Assembly: GCA_030765055.1 (NCBI GenBank)
Contig: CM060952.1
Coordinates: 80,510,664 to 80,574,663, forward strand
DNA from: Mantis religiosa
Taxonomy: Eukaryota; Arthropoda; Insecta; Mantodea; Mantidae
DNA length: 64,000 nucleotides
Direction of reading: 5' to 3'
The notes beneath the pieces were generated by a model. The model did no database searches. It was not told the DNA's origin and was given only the letters and a program-made list of their open reading frames with translations. A program made the position numbers and the translations under genes. The first letter of the stretch is position 1. Each line of letters opens with the position of its first letter. Below, one piece after another: positions 26,876-38,291 of the stretch.

Positions 26876-27634
26876 TTTTTTCCATCAATAACTCTCTCAT
26901 ACTCACCTTCCCTAACTCTATTAGACCTCCTTCATTTGTAGTATTATTGAAAACTCCAGAATTAGTTTACAGAAACTTGAAAAAACTATTTGTAGTTTTT
27001 AACACTCAATCACTTACATTTTTATTTTTTGAGGGACTAGTTTCAGAAGCTGTTGCTTCCATTTTCAGCCTCGAAGGCTCGACTAAAGTGCAAATCCATA
27101 ATCCTGAATGTCTGGTAAAATGTATTTACATTTAAAAGTTGGCAACCCTGCAATAAGGAAAGAAAAGGAAAATGGAAAAATAATCAGAGACTAAAAGGTA
27201 TTAAGACCATAGATAAGATTTCATATCTGTAAGTTTTATCTACTTTTACATTACCACTGTCCTTAGAAGTTTCTACAATTACTTTTTGTAAACCTTTGTG
27301 CAAATCTTAGAACCATTTTAAAAGACTCTAAGGGTTCAAAATTAACAATTTTAGGTTTTAATTATTAGATTTTACTGTAATCCATTACAAAGCATTTTTT
27401 CAGAAAAGCTTCAGGTTTAAATACAAGTACATTTTCCACTTTAGAGCAAAAAAGGTGTTAAGCCTGTTCAAAGTTGACAATGAGGCATTGCTAGTGAAAT
27501 AATAGAGAACTCAGTATGGTAGAAATTTCTCTGGATGATTAAAAGATGTTTTCTTTTTCAGGACAAACAATATACTGAAGTAACATTTAAATGTAAAAAT
27601 TTTGATTTTTTTTATTCTGATTTTATTTTCTAAC
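26876..27634. other. No recognised gene
   Basis: AT-rich, no repeats or coding signatures recognised. Confidence 0.3.
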
Positions 27635-27860
27635 CGAGCAGGATGGTTAAGGTTTAGTGTCTTCAGCCTGCATATGGGAAGTTATGGGTTTGATTCTCAT
27701 GGTTGATGAATTTCCTGTCTCTCTATTTCACCTTTCACCCCAGTTGGCCGTATATGTGAGAGTTTCAACATTGCATGACAAGGATTTTGCTCTTTCTTCC
27801 TCCTGGATCAGGGAGGGCTTCTCAGAGGATGCAAGCCCTCGGGGGGTGGGAGGGTGGGAG
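27635..27860 (+). mobile_element. tRNA-derived SINE
   Basis: Begins CCGAGCAGGATGGTTAAGG (A-box like) and has GGGTTTGATTCTC (B-box like) about 45 bp on, followed by a non-tRNA body. The 3' end is not defined. It is not a functional tRNA: the cloverleaf cannot be completed. Confidence 0.55.
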
Positions 27861-28011
27861 AACTGTTTGTTAACAATGCTGTCAATTGCCAGGATCATAT
27901 CTGCACCGCCGGTGTGCCAGAATTTTGTTCCACTGTTCTTTTATATGCAGTACATTTACAGACGTGAGGCTGTCACTTTCACATATAATTAACCGCTTCG
28001 CCAATGGCCAT

Positions 28012-29417
28012 TTAAACCCTTCAGGGGCCAGAAATGGATAACCAATAAACAGAATAAGACATTTAAGTTGTTAAATGCTGTAAAAATGCATCAAATACAA
28101 TTCCGTATCTTCCGTATTTATTAAGTTATTTAAACGAAACAAAAACTGGTTTAAAACCCATTAAAGGCAGTATACATCTACAGTAATAATAAAGTAGGGA
28201 CTACATTAATAAATCGTTGAAATTTCACTACTTTGTTTTACTGTAGCAAGAGCCATTATTTGCGCCAAACGCACCTAATATTTGAATCATTTTGTTTTGT
28301 GTGCATACAAACCGATGTATGTATGTTAAGCTATGCAAGCGACTTCTTCGATTCAAGTTTAGTTTATTTATGCTATACCAAGCGATAGTCATACAAATAT
28401 ATGTTGCGTTACACTGAAAAGAAAACCCTCTGTCAGCATCTGTTATTACAGTGTTTCTCAACCAAGGTTTCTGGTAGCCTTATGCAGCTGTTTTCGCTCA
28501 GTAGTTTAGTTATTTATACTCTCTCTGTGTTCAGAGTGATTTCTTATAGCTATCAAGAGCTAAATGAATGGCACATTTGAAATTGTTACATTTCAATGTT
28601 AACCGTAGTTTATCCCCGTAATGTAGCAAATAAATTACCTTTCGTATGATGTATACAGGCTTCTGATATTACTGTAGAAAATCTGGAATATTTGCTGTGC
28701 GATTATGAAGCAGATGTTTAGGATATAGTTAGCAGTGACGTGTACTGGTTCTCAGATGGCATGTTAGCTACTCCATTGTTTGGGGGAAGTGGCGGGTCAA
28801 ATATGGGTGATGTGGATCAGCTATTACTAGCTATCCCTCTTTACGAAAAACAGTTAAAAGTAAAAAAAGTATTTTTATACCACTGGATGTAACCATGCAC
28901 AATTGTTTAGTAAACTTCAGAGCTGTAAATTCATGCAAGACATTCATCTACCTGTACTTGCGCATATAAATAGCTCGTAACCTAATTGAGTATTATAATA
29001 CTCAGAGGTAAGGGGTAAGAAATTCACCACGACATCACCCCTCATACTTGAGAGAAAACACTTTTCTAAAAGCATACCACCCACAACCAAAAAAGTTGCA
29101 ACCGTTTTGAAAATGTCTAGTGTGTTGCGAAAAATAAGTTCGCAAGGAAACTAGTATTATTTGGTGTGAATCTGCAGATGTTGCTCTTGGGTGTTTATCC
29201 CGGTTTGGAGGTGTACAATTCAAAAAGAAACCTTTAAGGGTATGTTTACATCCCATATAGAACTAATTTAAATTTATTGTAAAATAGGAAGATTAAAGTT
29301 ATTGGCGTTATATGACCATTAAATGCATGTATGCGCATGACGTCTATACACGTCCATATCGGTTTGGGGCATTTTAACTTGGACGTCATATGACGTCCAT
29401 ATCGGTGAAAGGGTTAA
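28012..29417 (+). mobile_element. Possible piggyBac-like element, heavily decayed
   Basis: TTAA borders both ends (28012-28015 and 29414-29417), with CCCTTCAGGGGCC inside on the left and, inverted, CCCTTTCACCGATATGG on the right. At 28790-28895 the plus strand reads SNMGDVDQLLLA then KKVFLYHWM, resembling the conserved N-MGGVD … KKW … H-D region of piggyBac transposases. The rest has stops. Both the boundaries and the family are tentative. Confidence 0.4.
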
Positions 29418-29563
29418 GAACCATCAGTCTGGTCTGCAACCTTGGTATTAGTAGGCCAGCAACTAACCAAAAGAGCTCCCAAATTGACGCCAGGGAGGGG
29501 GGGGGGGGCGGAGAGTCAGTTGCACAACCCACCAACAGGGAGTTTAAATCTTCGAGGGGTGCT

Positions 29564-30190
29564 TCAAAACTAATGACTCCTACTTATTTTGTGTTGACTT
29601 TGGAAGTCCGAGTCATTTGTTGGTGTAGTGCTAATGCTTGAACCTTCCTCTTTCATTTGGAGGGGGTTCTGTTGTTCTGCAGTAGTTAGCGTCAGCAGAG
29701 GAATGTTCCAAAATGGAGTTTGATATGGACACATGTCCTAAACAGAGATGAATGGTTCAATTTCTCACTGCTGAAGAAATTGCGCTGGTTGAAATCAATT
29801 GATGTTTGCTAAAAGTGTATAGAGACAATGCACTAGACATGAGCAATATGAGATGATGGGTACAGCATTTTAATGGTGGTGAAAAGGGCGTGCATGACAA
29901 GCCACAATCCAGTGAACCCTGCACAGCTGTCCCACTCACAACAAAGAGTGCCTTGATCAACATATTTGTGCTTATCGACAGATAACGTCCAAGGAATTGT
30001 GTGCAAACCTGAATGTAGCTGTAATGCCTTGCAAAAAATGTTGGAACATCTTGGTGATCGCAAAGCTGTGTGTGACAGGTCTCACTGATTCTTACAGAAC
30101 AAAAAATTCATTGAATAGAAGTTTGTCAGGACCTCCTGGACCAATATGAAGTTGAAGGTGATAACTTTCTGAATAACATCATCAGAACAA
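29564..30190 (+). pseudogene. Mariner transposase fragment (5' half)
   Basis: Starts with a terminal-repeat-like GAGGGGTGCTTCAAAACTAA. Frame-shifted plus-strand pieces read MRWWVQHFNGGEKGVHDKPQ, then ITSKELCANLNV, then CQDLLDQYEVEGDNFLNNII. These are the HTH-to-catalytic-domain portion of a SETMAR-like mariner. It breaks off just before the GDETW motif. Confidence 0.65.
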
Positions 30191-30411
30191 CTTGTTGTTT
30201 CAGAACAACTTAATATAATTGTTAGGGCACTTTGATGCCTTGCCTCAGACCCGACCAATGTTAGTATCCTCTATCCTTAGTTCTCTCACCTCGTGCTGCC
30301 CTGTCAACAGAGCGAGGTGACTGTAATAATCGAGAGATCCCAGGTTTGATTTATAAGGCACCAGCCACTCTCACTTGTGTCTGTCTGTCCGTCCATCCGT
30401 ATGCGCGTGCA

Positions 30412-30468
<57 letters not shown>

Positions 30469-31079
30469 GCGTGTGCGTGTGGGTGTGGGTGTGTGTGTGT
30501 GTGTGTCCCCAGTTCCGTAGATGGATGCTGGGGTAGTTCTATCAGCTATCACTTCCTTAGGGTGAGATTCTGTGGGCCTTTTTGATAGCTGCTTGAATTG
30601 GGTTTGACTGTACTGATTCCTAACAATCATGGGTGATTGTATATGTTGGGTGGTATGTCCAAGTGGCATTGTGAGATTGGTCAATATCCTCCAGTCCAGG
30701 TGTTGGAAAGTTTGAATAAGTCATGCATTAGTTCTAGAACACTGACTTTCACCCAGAGAACAGTCAGCAAGCCAAGATGTAGCCTCCTTCTCTTCTGTCT
30801 CCTTCAAACTCCTGCATTTAGTGAACTTATTGCTTCTGTTACTTGATATGATATGCCATGTGAATCATCTGCTGCCCAGTAGGTACAGTTGACTGTAAAC
30901 TACTGTGACCTGCTGTAGTGTGCCTTTGCATGTGTTGAGTTGACATTATAATGTTAATGTTAACATGAAAATTAAAAAGAAAGTCTCTTAATAGCCAAAG
31001 TTGTGAGGCGATTGCTAATGTATATGAGAGGAAGAAATAATGCATAAAGATCACTACTCTCCTGAACATTTCAGAGTAA
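30191..31079. other. Low-complexity and unassigned sequence
   Basis: Contains the (GT)n tract at 30404-30506. CAGGTTTGATT near 30340 resembles a pol III B box and may be a SINE relic. No gene seen. Confidence 0.3.
30404..30506. repeat. (GT)n microsatellite
   Basis: Long GT run with interspersed GC and GG units. Confidence 0.95.
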
Positions 31080-31725
31080 TTCAGAAAGTGAGGTTATAAT
31101 TGAAGTCTTTATTCAAACATGGATGGACTTGCATAGCCTGTGGAGTGTCTTAACAGTATGCATCACTGTTAATGGTTCTTCCATGCTCAAGAAATACATG
31201 AGTGTTAGACCTCAGAAGTTGCAAAACACAATGAGCATCACCTTGCCTGCTGAGGGTACAGCTTTGCATTTTTTAGAGCTAGGTGATAATGCATGCTTCC
31301 ATTATATGCTGTCCAGCTTTGTCTCTGGCTCAAAGTGATGAAACCAGCTCTTGTCACCAGTGATTCTACTTCAGGAAGGTCTTCATGACACTGGAATATG
31401 TGTTGCAGAGCTAGCCCTGTACAGGTTCTTTGGCATTTTGCTGAGCTTATTCGGTACTTATTGTGCAACCGAACCTGTCATGTACAATTGTCCACACTTT
31501 TCTGACGCTGGTTCCAACCATTATTGCCAACATTTACATTTTGATGCACCGATCATTTCTCACCAGTCATTCACCTTGTCAATGAGTTCAGCCGTGATTA
31601 CCATGGTCTGAAGCACAGCAACAGGCAGGAAGGCTTCCCCCTCTCTTCACTAAGAGCATGATGTAACTAGGCCATATGGTCAGGCATGCATGGCTTGATT
31701 CATGTTAGTATAGGTGGAATTCCAA
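31080..31725 (-). pseudogene. Mariner transposase relic
   Basis: Minus-strand pieces in order are VMTAELIDKVND, then ITGDKSWFHHFEPETKLDS (the first catalytic Asp region), then WKHALSPS, PSAGKVMLIVFCNF and VKTLHRLCKSI. Stops and frame changes lie between them. The C-terminal HDNARPH and PPYSPDL parts are missing. It directly precedes the THAP pseudogene. Confidence 0.65.
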
Positions 31726-31916
31726 TGTCAAAATGCTATGCAAATGTTGTGTCCCTCAATGCAAAAGTAATTATACATTAAAAGGTGTTGTTAGTAAATA
31801 TGTGACATGTTTTATTATATTATTTGAAGCAAAAGATTAGAAACAGTGATGTATTTAACATTTGAAAGTAATGAGTCAGTAATTTAAACTCAAACATCAC
31901 TTAAATTATCCTTACT

Positions 31917-31956
31917 TGGACATGTTTCGGAGAACAGTTTGTCCCCATCGTCAGCA
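31917..31956 (-). ncRNA. Hammerhead-ribozyme-like motif, PLE A left arm
   Basis: Minus strand: core CTGACGA, stem II GGGGA with TTCTCC (one G-U), GAAA, and the palindrome ACATGT followed by C at the cleavage position. Stem I is weak (2 bp). Fits the CUGANGA/GAAA/UH consensus. Confidence 0.5.
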
Positions 31957-32088
31957 GTTATCCGACTGGTTGGATCCATGTTTTCCTGAAGTGAGCTGGT
32001 TGTCTGTGGTGGCATCTTTTGTCTGTGAGATGAACTTCCAAAGAGAGTTTTCAGGTGGCAATTCAAAATTTAAAGTATACTGTTTGTT

Positions 32089-32176
32089 ACAATTCCTTTC
32101 TTGGAAGTGTTGAAAACAGTGTTGTCATAATAAATTAAATTTAATGAGTGTCATTAATTGACTCCCTTTAAATTTA
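32089..32176 (+). mobile_element. Mini-PLE (88 bp) inside the PLE A left arm
   Basis: Flanked by ATACTGTTTGTT (32077-32088, 32177-32188). The right arm of PLE A (33190-33215) has the uninterrupted sequence, so it preserves the empty site. The insert begins ACAATTCCTTTCTTGGAAGT and has GAAAACAGTGTTGTC, the same head as in PLE B and PLE D, then ends TTGACTCCCTTTAAATTTA, like the tail of PLE D. Confidence 0.85.
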
Positions 32177-32711
32177 ATACTGTTTGTTTTTTATAATTAG
32201 CAAATTTTCCCAAACATAGAGTTCAGCTGCATTACTGGCTGGCTTTAATAGTTTTATATTTGGTACAATTTCATGATTGGTAGACCAGAAATGGTGGGCT
32301 ATTGCTGATTTTGCTATTTGTTTGTATTTCACATATGTTCCTGTAATCTAATATGTAAACTTGTTTTGGTTTTTCCTATGTTGAACTAATTGCAGTCTGA
32401 GCAGTTGATTTTGTATATTGCCTGATTCCTTGTTTTCAGGTGCTGGGTCTTTCAGGTTGTTGCATAATAAGTTTTTTAAACTGAATTTATTTATTGGGGC
32501 TAGGGTGATGTACTTCTTGAACATATTGTTGAATTTGTGATGCACTCTGGGATGATATGTGAATTTCCTGAACTGTGTCTCTGTTTTTGATTCTGTTAAT
32601 TTTGTGGTATCCAATATGTGTTAATAATAATAAAATAAATTCAGTTTAAAAAACTTATTATGCAACAACCTGAAAGACCCAGTACCTGAAAACAAGAAAT
32701 CAGGTATATAC

Positions 32712-32956
32712 GTGGCTGCGCCGTGGCTCAGTGGTTAGACCGCTTGGCTCTCACCAAGGCGGCCCGGGTTCGTTCCCAGGCGACCGCAAAGTGAGATTTG
32801 TGATGGACAACACGGTGCTGGGGTGGGTTTTCTCCGGGATATCCGGTTTCCCCCGCCATCTCATTCCACCAGTGCTCCATCTTCACCTCATGTATCACCA
32901 GTGTCATCGCCTGCGGTGCCGTATGTAGTAAAAGCGGGCGTTAAACACTACACATT
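32712..32956 (+). mobile_element. tRNA-derived SINE (245 bp) in the PLE A right arm
   Basis: Flanked by TCAGGTATATAC (32700-32711, 32957-32968). Polymerase III boxes: TGGCTCAGTGGTTAGACCG (A) and GGTTCGTTCCC (B). The body includes GGGTTTTCTCCGGGATATCC and CGGTTTCCCCCGCC, a motif I recall from a conserved central domain of several invertebrate SINE families. The tail is CGTTAAACACTACACATT, with no poly(A). The left arm of PLE A lacks it, confirming insertion. Confidence 0.88.
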
Positions 32957-33330
32957 TCAGGTATATACAAAATCAACTGCTCAGACTGCAATAAGTTCTA
33001 CATAGGAAAAACCAAAAGAAATTTACATATTAGATTACAGGAACATATGAGATGTGTGAAATACAAACAAATAGAAAAATCAGCAATAGCCCACCATTTC
33101 TGGTCTACCAATCATGAAATTGCACCAAATATAAAACTATTAAAGCCAGTCAGTAATGCAGCCGAACTCGATGTTTGGAGAGTTTGCTAATTATAAAAAA
33201 CAAACAGTATAATTTAAATTTCGAATTGCCGCCTGAAAACTCTCTTTGGAAGTTCATCTCACAGACAACAGATGCCACCACAGGCAACCAGCTCACTTCA
33301 GAAAACCACGGGTCCAACCAGTCAGATAAC

Positions 33331-33370
33331 TGCTGATGATGGGGACAAACCGTTCTCTGAAACATGTCCA
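33331..33370 (+). ncRNA. Hammerhead-ribozyme-like motif, PLE A right arm
   Basis: Core CTGATGA, an extra T, stem II GGGGAC with GTTCTC (including G-U pairs), then GAAA, ACATGT and cleavage C. Stem I is only about 2 bp. Located 3' of the GIY-YIG frame. Confidence 0.5.
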
Positions 33371-33769
33371 AGTAAGGATAATTTAAGTGATGTTTGTGTT
33401 TGAATTACCGACTCATTACTTTCAAATGTTTTATTATTCCCAAAGAGAAAATATTGCGTGAAACGTGGGTAAGAAATGTCCAAAGAAAAGACTGGACTCC
33501 TTCAGATACAATTGTTGTCTTTAATAAATATTTGAACCAGACTGCATTCATCATGAATCTGGATTCAAAAGGGATAAAAAGAGTGTTAAAGTATGAAAAG
33601 CTTAAAATTGGCACCATCCCAACAATTTTTGAAGGCTTGTCAGTATATCTTTCTAAAAAGCTGCCGGCAAACAGAAAGAATCACGAAGAAAGAACTGCCA
33701 ACATAAAAAGAAGAAAATTAATTTCTGAACTTAAGCTTGTAAAAATGCTGCTGAAGAGGACAAAATAAC

Positions 33770-34428
33770 GAAATTTGAAGAGTTAATAATGGAAATCAGA
33801 AGAGATTGCCTGTTACATGATTACAAAACAAAGTAATCAATTTTAAGATTGATAGTGATAAACTTATTCTCTATAATATTAACCTGAATCTATGTCAATA
33901 GAATTCTATATGAATTTAGAAAAAAATCTTAAGTCTCTGCTTATTTGAATCACAACCCAATATGTTGCCAAGACTTCAATTACATTCTTGGATCGGATTT
34001 ATTATTGAAAAGTTGAAGCTTTTTACAGGAGTTAGTTAACAAATTCATTAAGACAAATTCTTCTCCTTGTGTAGATAGACATACAGAATCTAATCTGAAA
34101 AATATGAAACAAAATTGATAAATGGTAATGATGTTATTTCAGCTGAACCAGTGGAATTTTTCTTGGAACAGTTATCCTTGGCTTAGTAGCAAAGAAAATA
34201 TATTCACCTTGCATGATTATGATAGCCTTCATTATTTACATGCAATCAAAAAAATGTTACAAATCATTTAGGGCGAACAAAATCTTGTCTCTGCCTCATC
34301 CTAAATATTTGCAACAGCTTATAACTTCATTAGGCATAGCTCCAAACCATAAATGTGAAAAATGATAATTTTCTAAAAGCAATAAGTTTTCAGGACTGGA
34401 AAAATAGGTTATTCTGCAAATAGATGAA
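33770..34428. other. Decayed middle of the THAP transposase
   Basis: AT-rich, with only short transposase-like fragments (near 34280, 34420). Treated as part of the pseudogene. Confidence 0.4.
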
Positions 34429-34737
34429 ATGTATGTTCATGAGGGAATAGATTACAGGTATGGAAAAATTACTGTTTTTGCAGAAAACTATGGCCATTTC
34501 ACTGAGGCTAAAATAATTCTCACATATTTAATATATTCTGCATTTTCCAGCTTCAAGCATCTTGTTTCCCTTCATCCTGTAAAAATAATATCAGGTTCTA
34601 AAATAACTCCTATTAAAAGAAAGGTTGTGGAATTGATTGAAAATAGTGGCTTAAAAGTACTGTGTGTTATTTCAGATAACAACAAAGTAAATCAGAACAT
34701 CAATTTTATATAAAGAATCTAAAAATTAATGTACATT

Positions 34738-34850
34738 ATATCGAGATTTAACTGTATTGGAACACCACAGTGAAGCGAAAAATTATTAAATTTTAGATGA
34801 GTCGTGAAGCAGATGTGTAAAAAATACGACGCATCTAAAATTTAATAATT
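34738..34850 (+). mobile_element. Mini-PLE (113 bp) in the THAP transposase pseudogene
   Basis: 13-bp duplication ATTAATGTACATT (34725-34737, 34851-34863). Head ACTGTATTGGAACACCACAG then TGAAGC. Next comes an inverted tail (AATTATTAAATTTTAGATG), a short middle (GTGAAGCAGATGTGT) and the sense tail (GCATCTAAAATTTAATAATT). A clear foldback of about 20 bp. Non-coding. Confidence 0.8.
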
Positions 34851-35063
34851 ATTAATGTACATTGTTCATACCTAAAATTGATTCAGGATATTCATTTTAT
34901 TTACGATATTGTACACTTGTTGAAAAACATAAGAAATAATTGGTTAAATCAAAAATATTGGAATAAGACATTTTCATTACCTGATTTTGAAGTTCCCAGT
35001 AAAACGTCCAGTACAAATCCAATAAAAAAAGTAAAATTCAGTCATATGGGAACTGCATACAAG

Positions 35064-35198
<135 letters not shown>

Positions 35199-36394
35199 AT
35201 TGTAAAAAAAAGGTTACAAAGTAAACTACAGGACCTTATACACTTCCAATATTGAAAGACAACAAGTATCCCTTGCTCTAAATATTTTCCATGAAAGCAC
35301 TAGGGCATTAATGGCTGTTCATGGATTATAATGAGATAGCTGAATTTCTTGGTATTATATGGAAATGGTTGTCCATTGTAAATACAAAGAATCCTATTTG
35401 TGGTGCATGCAGAAATAATGAATTCGGATATCCATTTGATTACATGGGAGATATGAGATTGCAGTTTCTTACAAACTTCATTATCTAGGTAAAAGATTAG
35501 ATGATAGTTGGTGAGCAACTTAAAGGGGGATCACTAACAAATGACACCGCAAAGCTTTAATTCGAAGTCAAAATGTCTTATAAGTATTATCAGATTCTCT
35601 CTTTCTATTTTAAATGTGAAATATATGCTGTGTGGAAAATTTCAAACTGATAAGTTAGAGAAAAGATTTAGAATGTATAGGCAATTTAGTGGAAAGTACA
35701 ATATTGGCATGATTCAAATAATTGATGCAGAGAACAAAATTAGAGCAAAAAACATGTTGGGAATAAAATCTGATGATATAGACTGCTGACTCTGGACCTG
35801 GATTTAATTAATGGCAACAATGAGGAAATGAATGTCAATAATGAAGGAAACAACAAGAATACCACAAATGTAGGTTATTTTAGATTATGGTAGGATACAA
35901 GAAATTGATAAATCAGCTCTTTTATATGTTTGTAGTTATGCAGCAATTAAAACTGCTACAAAAATAAAGTGTGAGCATTGCACAGAAATAATTAAAAGGG
36001 CAATGAATACTTTGAAGCTGTCAATAGAAGATTGTCGGTCCCAACTGCATTCATTATTAGTGTGGTGGAAATAGCACTTAGAGTAATGAGTGTACTTGTA
36101 TCTGAATAGTATGAGCATGCATTCTTTCAAGAATGCAACAAATAACATGCATCGTTGTGTAGACTGACAGTAAAAAAGGCATGTGAAAACTGAGAACTAA
36201 ATTCAATCTTAATGAAAAAATGACTCTGCAGAAATGACATGCGTAAAATTATGGACAAAACTGTGTATGTGCTTTGTTATCAAACTATAAGAAGTGGAAT
36301 GATTCCATTACCATTGCAGAAGGCAGGCACATCAAGAAAACTGAAAACACCGCAATAAAATTCACAAGTTATGTGGGTAGATGTTGAAATACTA

Positions 36395-36700
36395 TTACTG
36401 TAACCTAAACCTCATTGTGAAGTAAGTTATCATGACAATGCAATGTGATAATCTTTCTATGTCACTACCCCCTCCACCAACCTTCCTGCCTATATAGAGT
36501 CTGTCGTGTCTGAAGTCATTAAAATATTCCTGGCCTCCACGAAAACAGACACTCCACTTTCTCACTGACATGTTGGATACACAGTCTTCTTCATATATGG
36601 CCAACATCCTGCAATGAATGTCAGCTGGCTTTTAACTCCAAAAATCAGAAACCGATAACACCTCGCTCCTCCTCAATTGTCAATTTTTGCAGTATGAATG
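36395..36700 (-). pseudogene. Mariner transposase N-terminal (HTH) fragment
   Basis: Minus strand, with frame changes: ERGVI, then ADIHCRMLAIYEEDC, VSNMSVRKWSVCF and FRGGQEYFNDF. This follows the pattern of the DNA-binding HTH domain of some mariners (…IHRRM-AVYGEDCMS…W). No catalytic domain follows. Confidence 0.5.
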
Positions 36701-37299
36701 TCATAATGTCCTCACTGCACAGCTACCTCAATTGGATGAAACACACAATTGCCTGCTTCTTTCTTGGGCATCTACAGACACTGCCTTCATGTCCCTAATG
36801 TCTCACTACATTTGTCGCAAAGCAGTATATTCACTCTGCAACCAGTTTGGTTATTATGCCATTTCATTTGAACACCACTCATACTTGATTGTGTACTGAG
36901 TTTAGCTGCTTGACATTTTGTTCTAATTTGTGATTTTCTTCCCAGTAGTAAATTGGCTATCATTTATCTAACTGATTATTGTATACTATCTTGTTAGGGT
37001 TCTTTTTATGTTATGCTTTTTATGTTTTTATGTTATGCTTATGGTTCTCTTGATTTTCCCTGTATATGTTTTGTTGCAATCTAAATAGTGAATTTTATAC
37101 ATATTTGGTACATATAGATCCCATCATGGAAAAAGAAGACATTTTCAAGACATGTACAAGGTATATACAAAAAAGGTTGGTTTTCATAATAACTTTAAGC
37201 AATGGTTATAATAGTATAAGCTATAGCCACATGCTGAATTACTCTGCTGTCTTTTGCATTTAGCTCCAATGTGCACATTCCTAGTTTACAGTAACATGA
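36701..37299. other. No recognised gene
   Basis: AT-rich; nothing identified. Confidence 0.3.
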
Positions 37300-37790
37300 A
37301 AAACAAAATTTTGGATAGCATGAACTCACATCATCAGCTGCATGTTGACTGCAAGATCAACTCTCAAGTAAGTGTTGAAAGTCTAGGGTGTCCTATGAGG
37401 GCCTGTTGATGAACCTAAATGACCTTTAGCTGCTGACAAATTCAAGTTCATTACTCAGTTTTTAAATTGTTTTATATAGATCTCTCATATTTCAATTTTT
37501 TTTTATCTCTTTTGACTAACCTCAGCAGATTTATGTTAGTTTTTATTGCATGATTTTGAGTCGAGAAGTGTGCCGTGGCTGCTGATTGTTCAATCTGTTT
37601 AAAGTTGATGTGACACTAGTGTTCTCTGAAGCAGGTGTCTACATTCCATTTTAGCTTTCTTGATGTAAATCTTCCGCAATGTTTATACTGGATATGCAGA
37701 TTTCTAAATTTTTATCTTGGGCTTTATTCATTTTATGAGATTCTTGATGCTCTATTTATTGTAAGGTGTTATGTGAGGCTCTTCGATACA
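37300..37790 (-). mobile_element. PLE E: decayed Penelope-like GIY-YIG fragment
   Basis: Minus-strand pieces HIQYKHCGRFTSRK then FKQIEQSAAATAHFSTQNHA (about 37680-37540) fit the GIY-YIG nuclease (IxC-xCG … EQSAVAxHFxxxNH) of a PLE family other than A-D. Downstream on the minus strand at 37345-37308, GCAGCTGATGATGTGAG and CCAAAATTTTG sit where the hammerhead core lies in the other PLEs, but the GAAA is lost. Confidence 0.5.
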
Positions 37791-38289
37791 TTTCAGAAAA
37801 TTATCAAGAACCATAACCACCCTGGCACCTGCATTACTGATGCACTGAAAAGCACTGTTCTTCAGACAAGTTTGCAACTGCGGTGACATGAAGCAAATAC
37901 TATTACTGTCAGAAGGTAGATATCTTATTGATAAAACCAAATACAAAAAATGGTTTTATCAATTAATTTGGACGTCACTGTTATCAAATTCCCCCTAGCA
38001 CACTTAGATGTCTGGTGTTTGACTCCTCACCAAGTGAAGGAGAGGCTATGTTGGATGTTATCTGTTATGGTGCTATGTGTCAACGCGAAGGAAGTAAAGT
38101 CTTTGGGAGCAGTGGAAAATTACTGACATGATAGAGTGAGCTAAACGAACTCCCAGCAAAATTGAATGAGGTAACTGATAGTGAAAACTGAGTGAAGTGA
38201 CAGATTTAAAAAATTGGATGAAGTCATGTTATGATAATAGTAATTCTGTATTAATGTAATGTAGCAAAATCACCTATAATTTTTTATGT
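37791..38289. other. Unassigned; possible SINE relic
   Basis: TGTCTGGTGTTTGACTCCTC (38008-38027) is B-box-like. No gene seen. Confidence 0.25.
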
Positions 38290-38291
38290 TA

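Larger units (their letters stand above)
31819..33425. mobile_element. PLE A: Penelope-like element, palindromic insertion
   Basis: Flanked by the 12-bp duplication ATGTTTTATTAT (31807-31818, 33426-33437). Head with GAAACAGTGATG (about 31840). Then an inverted arm (minus, to about 32630) and a sense arm (plus, from about 32640). Each arm carries the 3' part of a PLE: FRKFTYHPR … FSLKNLLCNNLKD, then the GIY-YIG nuclease (SGIY, FYIGKTKRN, LQEH, EKSAIAHHFW). RT is absent. Each arm ends with a hammerhead-like motif. A mini-PLE sits in the left arm and a SINE in the right arm. Confidence 0.85.

Noticed and set aside
32714..32790. tRNA gene
   Set aside because: A and B boxes are present but the cloverleaf is incomplete and the sequence continues into a SINE body with target duplication.
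37308..37345. Active hammerhead in PLE E
   Set aside because: CTGATGA is present but GAAA is CAAA and stem II does not pair well; called degenerate.
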